A DNA stretch of 49,540 nucleotides from Actinoplanes oryzae (GTDB lineage Bacteria; Actinomycetota; Actinomycetes; Mycobacteriales; Micromonosporaceae), in assembly GCF_030757795.1 (NCBI RefSeq), contig NZ_JAUQWH010000052.1, forward strand, positions 1 to 49,540, written 5' to 3'. Below are positions 19,219-26,525 of the stretch, piece after piece. Position 1 is the first letter of the stretch; each line of letters starts with the position of its first letter. The position numbers and the translations under genes were made by a program. A model generated the notes under the pieces. That model did no database searches and was not told where the DNA came from. It saw only the letters and a program-made list of their open reading frames with translations.

Positions 19219-19229
19219 TCAGTCGGTTT
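19132..19229. repeat. Three-unit tandem array overlapping the recX 3' end
   Basis: Units are 19132-19168 (37 bp), 19169-19198 (30 bp) and 19199-19229 (31 bp), each beginning GCGGCGCGGGGTGG. On the recX strand each ends with CRR-ACC-GRC-TGA, that is, a copy of the last recX codons plus stop. The unit nearest recX contains the real stop. Confidence 0.85.
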
Positions 19230-20472
19230 GCTGGTCGGTGAGGGCGTCGGCGTCGATCTGGTCGGCGAACTCGGCGGCTTCCTCGTCGCGGGCGGCGAGG
19301 GCCTCCTTGACCGCGCGGAAGGCCGTGCCCGCCGGGTAGCCCTTGCGCGCCAGCATGCCGACGAGCCGGCGGAAGATCTGGTCGGGCGTGCCGGTGGCGG
19401 TGCGCAGCTTCCGGTCGACGAGGGCCCGGGCGGCGGCCGCCTCGGCGTCGTCGTCCACGGACTCCAGCGCCTCGGTCGCCACCTCGGCGTCGACTCCGCG
19501 CTGGCGCAGCTCGTTGGCGAGGGCGCGCCGGGCCAGCCCCCGCCCGTGATGCCGGCTCGACACCCATGCCCGGGCGAACGCGGCGTCGTCGATGATGCCG
19601 ACCTCGTCGTAGCGGTCGAGTACCTCGGCGATCACCTCGTCGGAGATCTCCTTCTTGGCGAGCGCCTTGGCCAGCTCCGCCCGCGTCCGGGGCCGCACGG
19701 ACAGCTGTCGCAGACAGATCTCCCGGGCGATCTCCGACTCGGGCCGGTTGTCGGGCTCCTTCTCGCGCTGTTCCCCTCGCCCCCGGCGACCGGAAGAACG
19801 CCCGCCCGCCGACCGCGACCCGGCCTCGCTCCCCGGCTCCCGCGACCCGGCGTCGCTCCCCTCCGCCCGGGCAAGCGCGCCGGTCTCGGAGAGGGAGAAC
19901 GCGTCCACCTCCCGCCGCGAGGACGCGCCCGCTCCCCGCCGGGAAGAGGCACCCGTTCCTCGCCGGGAGGACGCACCTGCGCCTCGCCCGGGGGATGCGC
20001 CCGCCCCTCGTCGGTCAAAGGCCTCACCCAGCTCGAGCCGGTCGAGCACGGGGTCGACTGTCAGCCGATAGGGCCTGGTCTCCGCATCAGGGCGCGTGGT
20101 TCCCGCAGGGCGCGTGGTCCCCACGTCAGGCCGCGTGGTCTCCGCGGGGCGCGTGGTCTCCGCGGGGCGCGTGGTCCCCGCGTCAGGGCGCGTGGGAGAG
20201 GCGTCGAAGGGATCGCCGGCCCACAGATCGGCGTCGTCCACCGGCCCGGGCCCGTCGCCCGTCCCGGCCCACGGGTCGTCGCCCGCGGCCCACGGATCGT
20301 CGCCGGCCGACGGGTCGGTGCCGGCCGGGGAACCCCGGCGCCGTCCCGCTCCGGCGTTGCCGCGCCGGGAGGCACCGCGCCGGGGCTCGCCACCGGGGTC
20401 GTCCCCGTCGGCCGGGCGGTCCGGGATCGCATCCCAGCCGCGCCCGGCCCGTGCACCACGTCGCCCCGCCAC
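19219..20472 (-). CDS. recX: RecX regulatory protein with a large repeat-rich N-terminal extension
   Basis: RecX modulates RecA filaments. The C-terminal part (from about residue 245: SEIAREICLRQLSVRPRTRAELAKALAKKEI) is a complete RecX, with three-helix repeats (DDAAFARAWVSSRHHGRGLARRALANELRQRGV and IFRRLVGMLARKGYPAGTAFRAVKEAL). The first 240 or so residues are disordered: Asp/Gly/Arg-rich, with TTRPAE/TTRPDAG repeats (about 95-130) and RRGAGASS repeats (about 155-185). The total of 417 residues is more than twice the common RecX length. The GTG at 20472 has AGGAGG 10 nt upstream, supporting translation of the extension; an internal start near the core cannot be excluded. It follows recA by 58 nt on the same strand, probably as an operon. 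Confidence 0.9.
   Translation of the reverse strand: MAGRRGARAGRGWDAIPDRPADGDDPGGEPRRGASRRGNAGAGRRRGSPAGTDPSAGDDPWAAGDDPWAGTGDGPGPVDDADLWAGDPFDASPTRPDAGTTRPAETTRPAETTRPDVGTTRPAGTTRPDAETRPYRLTVDPVLDRLELGEAFDRRGAGASPGRGAGASSRRGTGASSRRGAGASSRREVDAFSLSETGALARAEGSDAGSREPGSEAGSRSAGGRSSGRRGRGEQREKEPDNRPESEIAREICLRQLSVRPRTRAELAKALAKKEISDEVIAEVLDRYDEVGIIDDAAFARAWVSSRHHGRGLARRALANELRQRGVDAEVATEALESVDDDAEAAAARALVDRKLRTATGTPDQIFRRLVGMLARKGYPAGTAFRAVKEALAARDEEAAEFADQIDADALTDQQTD
19905..20195 (-). repeat. Coding repeats within recX extension
   Basis: There are two separate arrays. One near 20090-20195 encodes TTRPAE/TTRPDAG with 18-21 bp units. One near 19905-20010 encodes RRGAGASS-like units of 21-24 bp. 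Both keep the frame and vary mostly at a few positions. Confidence 0.75.
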
Positions 20473-20530
20473 CGAAGGAGCGCCTCCTCATCGCCTCGCG
20501 CCCGGCCGCACGACACGTGCGGCGGATCCG

Positions 20531-21577
20531 TCAGAAGTCGACCGGGGGGAGCTCCGGGCCGCCGGCGGCGTCGCCGGTGGTCTGGCCCACGCCGAGCTTC
20601 TCCAGGATCTTCTTCTCGATCTCGGCGGCGACGTCCGGGTTCTCCTTCATGAACTCGCGCGCCTTCTCCTTGCCCTGGCCCAGCTGGTCACCGTCGTAGG
20701 TGTACCAGGCGCCGGACTTGCGGATGATGCTCTGCTCGACGCCGACGTCGATGAGCGAGCCCTCGCGGGAGATGCCCTTGCCGTACATGATGTCGAACTC
20801 GGCCTGCTTGAACGGCGCGGCCACCTTGTTCTTCACGACCTTGACGCGGGTGCGGTTACCCACGACGTCGGTGCCGTCCTTGAGGCTCTCGATGCGGCGC
20901 ACGTCGAGGCGGACCGAGGCGTAGAACTTCAGCGCGCGACCACCGGTCGTGGTCTCGGGCGAGCCGAACATGACGCCGATCTTCTCGCGGAGCTGGTTGA
21001 TGAAGATCGCGGTCGTGCCCGAGTTGTTCAGGATGCCGGTGATCTTCCGCAGGGCCTGGCTCATGAGCCGGGCCTGCAGACCGACGTGGCTGTCGCCCAT
21101 CTCGCCCTCGATCTCGGCGCGGGGCACGAGGGCCGCCACGGAGTCGATGACGATGATGTCGAGCGCGCCGGAGCGGATCAGCATGTCCGCGATCTCGAGC
21201 GCCTGCTCACCGGTGTCGGGCTGGGACACCAGCAGCGCGTCGGTGTCGACGCCGAGGGCCCGGGCATACTCCGGGTCGAGCGCGTGCTCCGCGTCGATGA
21301 ACGCCGCGATGCCGCCGTTGCGCTGGGCGTTGGCCACCGCGTGCAGGGCCACCGTCGTCTTACCGCTGGACTCCGGCCCGTAGACCTCGATGACCCGGCC
21401 GCGCGGGAGACCGCCGACCCCGAGTGCCACGTCCAGGGCGATGGAGCCGGTGGGGATGACGGCGGTCTGCACCACCGGCCGCTCCCCCAGCCGCATCACC
21501 GAGCCCTTGCCGAACTGCTTGTCGATCTGTGCCAACGCCAGATCGAGAGCCTTCTCCCGGTCAGGTCCTGCCACCAT
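20531..21577 (-). CDS. recA: RecA recombinase
   Basis: A strand-exchange ATPase and SOS co-protease. The 348-residue protein has Walker A GPESSGKT (about 66-73), Walker [12 protein letters not shown] and the L1/L2 regions ([20 protein letters not shown] and [20 protein letters not shown]). The C-terminal domain ends ELPPVDF. The frame is open 19 codons further to a GTG pair at 21634/21631. I use the ATG at 21577, because the product [18 protein letters not shown] matches family starts and because the TTGTCA-type promoter would begin its transcript inside that GTG pair. Two LexA-like boxes and this second promoter lie upstream; recX follows. Confidence 0.98.
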   Translation of the reverse strand: MVAGPDREKALDLALAQIDKQFGKGSVMRLGERPVVQTAVIPTGSIALDVALGVGGLPRGRVIEVYGPESSGKTTVALHAVANAQRNGGIAAFIDAEHALDPEYARALGVDTDALLVSQPDTGEQALEIADMLIRSGALDIIVIDSVAALVPRAEIEGEMGDSHVGLQARLMSQALRKITGILNNSGTTAIFINQLREKIGVMFGSPETTTGGRALKFYASVRLDVRRIESLKDGTDVVGNRTRVKVVKNKVAAPFKQAEFDIMYGKGISREGSLIDVGVEQSIIRKSGAWYTYDGDQLGQGKEKAREFMKENPDVAAEIEKKILEKLGVGQTTGDAAGGPELPPVDF

Positions 21578-21640
21578 GTCCGCCACCCCTGTACTCGACT
21601 TCGCAGGCGTCTTCGCCGATGAGCTTTTCACCACGCGGTC

Positions 21641-21663
21641 ACGCTAGACGCTGGGTCTGACAA
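21641..21663 (-). promoter_or_regulatory. RecA-NDp / PafBC-type damage promoter of recA
   Basis: The minus strand reads TTGTCAGAC, 8 nt, TAGCGT. This matches the published mycobacterial LexA-independent damage motif tTGTCRgtg-N8-TAnnnT, recognised with PafBC. The predicted transcription start near 21633 leaves a leader of about 57 nt. Confidence 0.7.
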
Positions 21664-21709
21664 GAATCGGCCGCCCGGTGGCGGCCTGTGGATGACCACG
21701 CCGCTGAGG

Positions 21710-21715
21710 ACAATA
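21710..21715 (-). promoter_or_regulatory. Candidate -10 (TATTGT) of the LexA-controlled recA promoter
   Basis: TATTGT on the minus strand lies 2 nt downstream of LexA box 1, so LexA bound there would cover the -35/-10 spacer. No good -35 is seen. Confidence 0.5.
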
Positions 21716-21717
21716 GC

Positions 21718-21731
21718 CGAACACCTGTACG
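21718..21731. promoter_or_regulatory. LexA (SOS) box 1 upstream of recA
   Basis: The plus strand reads CGAAC-ACCT-GTACG against the actinobacterial consensus CGAAC-N4-GTTCG, one mismatch. Read on the recA strand it is CGTACAGGTGTTCG, almost the M. tuberculosis recA box (GAACAGGTGTTC). Confidence 0.75.
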
Positions 21732-21748
21732 ACGATCGAGCGACACGC

Positions 21749-21762
21749 CGAACAAACGTACG
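21749..21762. promoter_or_regulatory. LexA (SOS) box 2 upstream of recA
   Basis: The plus strand reads CGAAC-AAAC-GTACG, again one mismatch at the same position as box 1. It is 31 bp (about three helical turns) from box 1, so both would lie on the same DNA face. Confidence 0.6.
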
Positions 21763-21772
21763 AAAAACCGGC

Positions 21773-21973
21773 TCAACGCAGGCGCGCAGGCACTCGATCG
21801 GGGTATGCGGCGACCACAGCTCGCCACACCGTCACCGTGTCGACACCGTCCGCAATGGCCTGATCGATCGTGCGCCCCTCCAGGTCCGAGAACGAGTGAT
21901 CGGCCGCGATGCTGCGCGCGTAGGCGCCGCCGAATGCCTGCTCAAGACGCTGCCAGAAGTCCGTCAACCGCAC
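21773..21973 (-). CDS. DUF3046 protein
   Basis: The 66-residue protein MRLTDFWQRLEQAFGGAYARSIAADH... matches the small actinobacterial DUF3046 family usually encoded next to recA. Conserved features are the start RLTDFW, the phrase SIAADHSFSDLEGRTIDQAI and VWRAVV. The function is unknown. It lies upstream of recA on the same strand, and its stop is 10 nt from LexA box 2, so recA transcription may partly come from here. Confidence 0.9.
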   Translation of the reverse strand: MRLTDFWQRLEQAFGGAYARSIAADHSFSDLEGRTIDQAIADGVDTVTVWRAVVAAYPDRVPARLR

Positions 21974-22089
21974 TCTCGAAGCCTACTCCCGGCGGCTCGG
22001 GAGCCCCGGTTCGCGGACCCGCGGGCTCGTCGATGAGATGTGCGTCACTGAGCCGCGAGGACCTGCGGATTGTGGGGTGAGCCGCGACA

Positions 22090-22749
22090 CTAGAGCACCG
22101 TGGCGGCCACCTTCAGATCCTCGACCAGCCCCGCGTACGCGGCATCGCGGTCGTCCGCCCGAAGCACCGCCGACGGGTGGATCGTGGCGAGCGCTTGCAC
22201 CTCGGCCACCGGGAAGTCCTCGGGATGCTGGGCGGACGCGGGCCACGGCATGAGCTGACCGCGCGACCGTGTCACCCGGAACGACGGTCCGAGCAGCGCC
22301 TTGGCCGCCGTGGCACCCAGCACGACGACGAGCTCGGGCTTCAGCTGCGCGAACTCCGCCACCAGCCACGGGCGGCACGCCGTGATGTGCGTGGGCCCGG
22401 GGCTCTGGTGGATGCGACGCTTGCCCCGCAGCTCGAAGCGGAAGTGCTTCACCGCGTTGGTGATGTAGACGCTGCCCGGGTCGATGCCCGCGTCGTCGAC
22501 CGCCTCGCGCAGCAGCCGGCCGGCCGGGCCGACGAACGGCAGGCCCTTCTGGTCCTCCACGTCGCCGGGCTGCTCCCCGACGAACACCACGCGGGCATCG
22601 GCGTTGCCGCGGCCGAACACCGTCTGGGTCGCGTCCTCGTAGAGCTCACATCCCCGGCAGTGCGCCGCGGCCGCCTTGAGCTCGTCGAGCTCGTGCGCGT
22701 CCGCCGGAACGAAATGCTGCGCGCCGATGGGCGCATCAGTCCTGGGCAT
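22090..22749 (-). CDS. udgX: UdgX-type uracil-DNA glycosylase
   Basis: Removes uracil from DNA and, for UdgX, ends covalently bound to the site. The 219-residue protein has family-4-like motif GEQPG (residues 58-62) and DVEDQKGLPFVGPAGRLLREAV. It has the diagnostic UdgX loop KRRIHQSP (Lys110-His114), in which His forms the covalent bond in the M. smegmatis enzyme. The motif HPSAVLRA is near the C-terminus. Fe-S cysteines are visible at CRGCELY and ACRPWL plus others. ATG at 22749; TAGAAC lies exactly 7 nt upstream, so the mRNA may be leaderless. Typical family-4 UDGs lack the KRRIH insertion, so UdgX is favoured. Confidence 0.92.
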   Translation of the reverse strand: MPRTDAPIGAQHFVPADAHELDELKAAAAHCRGCELYEDATQTVFGRGNADARVVFVGEQPGDVEDQKGLPFVGPAGRLLREAVDDAGIDPGSVYITNAVKHFRFELRGKRRIHQSPGPTHITACRPWLVAEFAQLKPELVVVLGATAAKALLGPSFRVTRSRGQLMPWPASAQHPEDFPVAEVQALATIHPSAVLRADDRDAAYAGLVEDLKVAATVL

Positions 22750-22755
22750 GACCAC

Positions 22756-22761
22756 CGTTCT
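22756..22761 (-). promoter_or_regulatory. Possible -10 (TAGAAC) of udgX, leaderless spacing
   Basis: TAGAAC, seven bases, then ATG. The last base differs from TAnnnT. Confidence 0.35.
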
Positions 22762-22836
22762 ACCCGCTCGCGCCACGCCCACGCCCGGCGGACTCACACG
22801 ATCGGGTACCACCAGCACGAACACCCCGCACAGCAG

Positions 22837-22946
22837 AGGCAAGCCGGGCGCAGAGGCAAGCCGGGCGTAAAGGCAAGCCGGGCGTAAAGGCAAGCCGGGC
22901 GCAGAGCGCAGAGCCGGGACGCAGGAGCGCAGAGCCGGGATGCAGG
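22837..22946. repeat. Tandem array: 4 x 17 bp plus 2 x 21 bp
   Basis: Four 17-bp units AGGCAAGCCGGGCG(CAG/TAA) at 22837, 22854, 22871 and 22888 are followed by two 21-bp units AGCGCAGAGCCGGGAYGCAGG at 22905 and 22926. They lie between the mocR stop and the udgX promoter. Neighbouring units are nearly identical. No gene is supported in 22762-23035. Confidence 0.9.
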
Positions 22947-23035
22947 AGCCACGGCCCACGCGGGGCGCAGGCCGGCTCGGCAGCGTCGCCCTCGCCCGCG
23001 GATCCGCCGCCGAAGGGAACCGGGACACCCCCGTT

Positions 23036-24382
23036 TCAGCGCCCCGAAGGCCCGGGACCGGCGGGGAGCACCGCGGCGGCGAGGGCGTCGGCCAACGGCT
23101 CCACGTCCTCGTCGTCGAGGCGGCTGACGGTCACCCGGACGCCCGGAGGGGACCCATGCCGGAACAGGGCACCCTGCGCCACGGCGTAGCCCCGGTCGCG
23201 CAGCTCGGTGACGGTGCGGGTCTCGTCCTCCACACGTACCCAAAGGTTGATGCCCGTGGCACCGTGGGCCCGGACCCCCCGCGCGGACAGCGCCTCCCGC
23301 AGGGCCCGGCGTCGCCGGTCGTAGCTCGCGCCGGCCGCGGTGATCCGCTCGGCCACCGACTCGGCCTGCCACAGACGCAGGAGCAGGCTCTGCAGCATCG
23401 TGGACACCCAGCCCGTGGTGATGCGCTGGCGGCCGGTCAGGCGGCCCATGGTTGTCGTGTCGCCGGTCACGACCGCCATGCGCAGGTCGGGGCCGAACGG
23501 CTTGGACGCCGACCGGACGAACGCCCAGCGCGCGGTCGTGCCGCCGAGGCAGTGCAACGGCACTCCCGCCAGCTCGGCGGCGTGGTCGTCCTCGATGAGC
23601 AGGACACCGGGGTGCACGGTGAGAAGCAGCCGGAGCATCGCGGCGCGCTCCGCGGTGACGGCGGCGCCGGTCGGATTTTGCGCGCGGGCGGTGATGATGA
23701 CGGCACCCACGCCGGCCAGCAGCGCCGAGGCCAGACTGTCGGTGGTCGGCCCCTCGTCGTCGACCTCGAGCGGGACGGCCGTCAGGCCCAGCGCGGCGAC
23801 GAGATCGAGCAGGTTGGCCCAGCCCGGGTCTTCGACGGCGACCGTGTCACCGGGGCGCAGGTGCGTCAGGAGCAGGCTCTCCATCGCGTCGAGGGCGCCG
23901 TTGGTGATCGCGATCGGCGCGTCGCCGGCCGGGACGCCGTCGGCGGTCAGCCGGGCCCGGGCAGCCGCCTCCAGCTCGGGCAGCACACCGGCCACCGAAT
24001 AGTCGCCCGGCTCGCCCAGCCCGGCCGCCACGTCGCTCAGGAACGGCCCGAGCGGCGCCATGAGACGCACGTCCGGGTCGCCGCTGGAGAGGTCGAGCGT
24101 GCCCGGCGGGGGAGCGGTGCGCAGCGCGGAGCGCGGGCCGGCGACCGGTGGCCGCGGACGCACGCGGGTGCCGCTGCGCCCCGACGCCTCCACGATGCCG
24201 CGCTGGCGCAGCTCCTGATAGGCCTTCGCCACCGTCGCGGGGCTGACCTGCAGGACATTGGCCAGCAGGCGGATCGCGGGAAGTTTCTCCCCCCGGGCGA
24301 AGTCGCCGCTGAGCACCCCCGCCTCGATGCTCGCCGCAATCGTGGCGGCGGTGGTGCCCGAGACCTGATATTGTTCTGCCAC
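23036..24382 (-). CDS. MocR/GntR-family regulator with aminotransferase domain
   Basis: The 448-residue protein has an N-terminal GntR winged helix (about 1-75: ARGEKLPAIRLLANVLQVSPATVAKAYQELRQRGIVEA). It is fused to a type I aminotransferase fold (about 90-440) with the PLP-lysine motif SASKPFGPDLR (Lys near 294) and ARAQNPTGAAV. MocR proteins bind PLP or an adduct and control nearby genes. The divergent gene encodes a pyridoxamine-oxidase-like fusion 46 bp away, so it is the probable target. The GTG has no ribosome binding site but CAGAAT exactly 7 nt upstream, indicating a leaderless mRNA. PdxR/PtsJ-like control of vitamin B6 genes is a reasonable but unproven comparison. Confidence 0.93.
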   Translation of the reverse strand: MAEQYQVSGTTAATIAASIEAGVLSGDFARGEKLPAIRLLANVLQVSPATVAKAYQELRQRGIVEASGRSGTRVRPRPPVAGPRSALRTAPPPGTLDLSSGDPDVRLMAPLGPFLSDVAAGLGEPGDYSVAGVLPELEAAARARLTADGVPAGDAPIAITNGALDAMESLLLTHLRPGDTVAVEDPGWANLLDLVAALGLTAVPLEVDDEGPTTDSLASALLAGVGAVIITARAQNPTGAAVTAERAAMLRLLLTVHPGVLLIEDDHAAELAGVPLHCLGGTTARWAFVRSASKPFGPDLRMAVVTGDTTTMGRLTGRQRITTGWVSTMLQSLLLRLWQAESVAERITAAGASYDRRRRALREALSARGVRAHGATGINLWVRVEDETRTVTELRDRGYAVAQGALFRHGSPPGVRVTVSRLDDEDVEPLADALAAAVLPAGPGPSGR

Positions 24383-24399
24383 ACGAATGATTCTGTACT
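24371..24399 (+). promoter_or_regulatory. Candidate promoter of the PNPOx-GNAT gene
   Basis: TTGTTC (24371-24376), 17 nt, TGTACT (24394-24399). It overlaps the mocR promoter face to face. Confidence 0.4.
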
Positions 24400-24418
24400 A
24401 GCACAGAGCCTTTGGCAA
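24390..24418 (-). promoter_or_regulatory. Promoter of the mocR gene, leaderless
   Basis: The minus strand reads TTGCCA (24418-24413), 17 nt, CAGAAT (24395-24390), then 7 nt to the GTG at 24382. The palindrome 24393-24406 lies within its spacer and -10. Confidence 0.65.
24393..24406. promoter_or_regulatory. Palindromic operator candidate for the MocR regulator
   Basis: CTGTACTAGCACAG is a 14-bp inverted repeat with one mismatched pair. It overlaps the -10 regions of both divergent promoters, a position suited to autoregulation plus control of the fusion gene. Confidence 0.55.
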
Positions 24419-24428
24419 GGAGGCCCCG

Positions 24429-25736
24429 GTGACCGATCTCTACGAGCCCACCGCCCGCACCACCGCGACACGCAGCCGGGGCCGCATGCACTACGACCGC
24501 GCGGCGGCACACGCCATCCTGGACGAGGCGTACGACTGTTCCGTGGCCTTCGTCGTCGACGGCGAGCCCCGCGCCCTGCCGACCATGCACGTCCGCGTCG
24601 GCGAGACGCTCTATCTGCACGCCTCCACCGGCGGCCGGATGGGCCTGATCGCGCGCGAGGCCGGGGTGCCCGTCTGCGTGTCGGTCACGCTGCTCGACGG
24701 GCTGGTGTTCGCGCGGGCACAGTTCCACCACAGCGCGAACTACCGGTCGCTGGTCGCCCTGGGCACCGCGCGACTGGTGACGAACGACACCGAGAAAAGC
24801 GCCGCGATGACCGCCCTGGTGGAAAAGACCGGCCCCGGCCGGGCGGCCCAGAGCCGCCCACCCACACCCCGCGAGCTGGCCGGCACGGCGGTCCTCGCCC
24901 TGCCGTTGGCGGAGGTTTCGGTACGCGTCCGCGCGTCAGGAGTCATCGACGAGCCGGAGGATCAGGGACTGCCGCACTGGGCGGGCGTGCTTCCGATCCG
25001 GACGATCGCCGGTCCGCCCGAGCCGGCCGCCGGAGTGACGCAGCCGACCCCGACCTATCTCGCGGGCGCGCCGACCTCACCGTGGCACACGGCGGTCCGG
25101 ATGCGCGGGCAGCACGTCGCGCTGGAGCCGCTCGCCCCGTCGCACGTGGACGGCCTGCTGACCGCGCTGGCCGACGACGAGGTGTGGCAGTTCCTGCCTT
25201 CGACGCGGCCTCGCGAGCGCGCGGCGATGGCGGAGCTGGTCGAGCAGGCCGAGCGCGAGCGATGGGCCGGGCAACGGGTGGCCTGGGCGCAGTGCGACCC
25301 GCACACCGGCGAGGTGCTGGGCATGACCAGCTACCACGACATCGACACGGCCAGGCGGGCGCTCGGCATCGGGCACACGGTCCTGGGGCGACGGTGGTGG
25401 CGGAGCGGCGTCAACACGGAGGCGAAGCTGCTGCTGCTCGAGCGCGCCTTCGAGATGCTGGGCGCCGAGCGGGTGTTCTGGTTCACGGACATCCGCAACG
25501 AGCGGTCGCAGCGGGCCATCGCCCGGCTGGGCGCGAGCCGCGACGGGCTGATCCGCCGGCACCGCTTGCGCCCGGACGGGACCTGGCGGGACACGGTGCT
25601 GTTCGCGATGACGTGCGAGGAGTGGCCGGGCGCCCGCGAGCAATTGAAGGCGCGGCTGGCTGCGGGAGGGGACGTCAAGGGACGCGAGGAGCGGCCGGCT
25701 GCGGGAGGGGACACCGAGGGACGAGAGGGGCGGTGA
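24429..25736 (+). CDS. Fusion: pyridoxamine-phosphate-oxidase-like FMN protein + GNAT acetyltransferase
   Basis: The 435-residue protein has two domains. Residues about 1-205 form an FMN-binding split barrel of the PNPOx-like/nitroimidazole-resistance type (HAILDEAYDCSVAFVVDGEPRALPTMHVRVG, LYLHASTGGRMG, FHHSANYRSLVALG). Residues about 220-405 form a RimJ/RimL-like GNAT domain (MRGQHVALEPLAPSHVDGLL, LGIGHTVLGRRWWRSGVNTEAKLLLLERAFE, NERSQRAIARLGA). The tail has two 13-residue repeats (AAGGD..GRE). AAGGAGG lies 5 nt before the GTG. It is divergent from a MocR regulator. Substrates of both domains are unknown; detoxification of a small molecule by reduction plus acetylation is one possibility. 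Confidence 0.9.
   Translation: MTDLYEPTARTTATRSRGRMHYDRAAAHAILDEAYDCSVAFVVDGEPRALPTMHVRVGETLYLHASTGGRMGLIAREAGVPVCVSVTLLDGLVFARAQFHHSANYRSLVALGTARLVTNDTEKSAAMTALVEKTGPGRAAQSRPPTPRELAGTAVLALPLAEVSVRVRASGVIDEPEDQGLPHWAGVLPIRTIAGPPEPAAGVTQPTPTYLAGAPTSPWHTAVRMRGQHVALEPLAPSHVDGLLTALADDEVWQFLPSTRPRERAAMAELVEQAERERWAGQRVAWAQCDPHTGEVLGMTSYHDIDTARRALGIGHTVLGRRWWRSGVNTEAKLLLLERAFEMLGAERVFWFTDIRNERSQRAIARLGASRDGLIRRHRLRPDGTWRDTVLFAMTCEEWPGAREQLKARLAAGGDVKGREERPAAGGDTEGREGR
25658..25735 (+). repeat. Two 39-bp repeats at the 3' end of the fusion gene
   Basis: Units 25658-25696 and 25697-25735 begin GGCTGCGGGAGGGGAC and run to the stop codon, encoding two 13-residue copies. The unit length is a multiple of three. 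Confidence 0.75.
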
Positions 25737-25934
25737 GCCACAGGAGAGGACGCCCGCGGGGCAGACGCGCGGTTTGACGCGGAAGGTGAGCAACGCGCCG
25801 GGAAAGCTGAGCAACGAGCCGGGATTGGAGCGGTTGGCCTCACCCTGCGGAGCAGTTTCTGCCCCGCACTCGGACCAGATTGCCCCGTCTGCCAAGGGGG
25901 CCGTCACGCGTCAGGATTTCGCACGCGCCGACGC

Positions 25935-26006
25935 AGCTTGCAGGCCCACGCGACCTTGCAGGCCCACGCGAGCTTGCAGGCCCACGCGAGCTTGCGGGCC
26001 TACGGG
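25935..26006. repeat. 18-bp tandem array, four units
   Basis: AGCTTGCAGGCCCACGCG is repeated at 25935, 25953, 25971 and 25989, the last more diverged. It lies in the convergent gap 25737-26060 between the fusion gene and doxX; nothing else is seen there apart from the doxX terminator. Confidence 0.9.
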
Positions 26007-26020
26007 ACGACCCGCGCCAC

Positions 26021-26048
26021 CCGGGACCGTCACGTGCGGCGGTCCCGG
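26021..26048 (-). terminator. Hairpin terminator of the DoxX gene
   Basis: A 9-bp stem CCGGGACCG (26021-26029) / CGGTCCCGG (26040-26048) with a 10-nt loop starts 12 nt after the DoxX stop. Confidence 0.7.
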
Positions 26049-26060
26049 CGGCGGGGGTGG

Positions 26061-26525
26061 TCAGGCGTTGGCGGTTTCCGTTGCGGGGGCGGGGGTGCCG
26101 GCCGGGGCGGGGTTCGGGGCGGCTGCGGTGCGGCGGCGCAGGAGGGCGTCGAGGGACCAGGTGCCGGGGCCGAGGATGGCGATCATCAGGAAGCTCCAGG
26201 CGTAGAGGGCCGGGCCGACGCCGCCGTTCTGGTTGGGGGTGAGGGCCTCGGGCTGGTGGACGACGAAGTAGGCGTAGGCCATCGAGCCGGAGGCGAGGAT
26301 CGCGGCCGGGCGGGCGAAGAGGCCGAGCATCACCAGGATGCCGCAGACGAGCTGAATCATGCCGGCGTACCAGTTGGGCCAGACGCCGACCTCGATCGCC
26401 TTGCCCGTGGCGGGCGAGCCGCCGAAGAGGCCGAGGACGGTTGCCGCGCCGTGGAAGGTGAAGAGGAGGCCGACCACGATGCGGAAGATCGACCAGGCCG
26501 GGGCGGCGAACTTGTGGTTGTCCAT
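26061..26525 (-). CDS. DoxX family membrane protein
   Basis: The 154-residue protein has four hydrophobic segments: IFRIVVGLLFTFHGAATVLG, WYAGMIQLVCGILVMLGLF, PAAILASGSMAYAYFVVH and LYAWSFLMIAILG. It has the DoxX-type FHGA motif and a Pro/Ala-rich cytoplasmic tail. AAGGAGC lies 5 nt before the ATG. DoxX/DoxD relatives take part in quinone-linked redox or membrane oxidoreductase complexes; the role here is unknown. Its likely promoter is over 230 nt upstream, beyond a repeat array. Confidence 0.88.
   Translation of the reverse strand: MDNHKFAAPAWSIFRIVVGLLFTFHGAATVLGLFGGSPATGKAIEVGVWPNWYAGMIQLVCGILVMLGLFARPAAILASGSMAYAYFVVHQPEALTPNQNGGVGPALYAWSFLMIAILGPGTWSLDALLRRRTAAAPNPAPAGTPAPATETANA

Noticed and set aside
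21578..21634. Extended RecA starting at the upstream GTG pair
   Set aside because: The N-terminal addition is not family-like, and the damage promoter would start transcription within those codons.
22837..22946. CRISPR array
   Set aside because: Units are directly adjacent with no spacers and no cas genes nearby; the same holds for the arrays at 25935 and 39263.
22940..25777. Open frame of about 945 codons on the plus strand over mocR
   Set aside because: Low-complexity product running through a repeat array and opposite a clear MocR protein.
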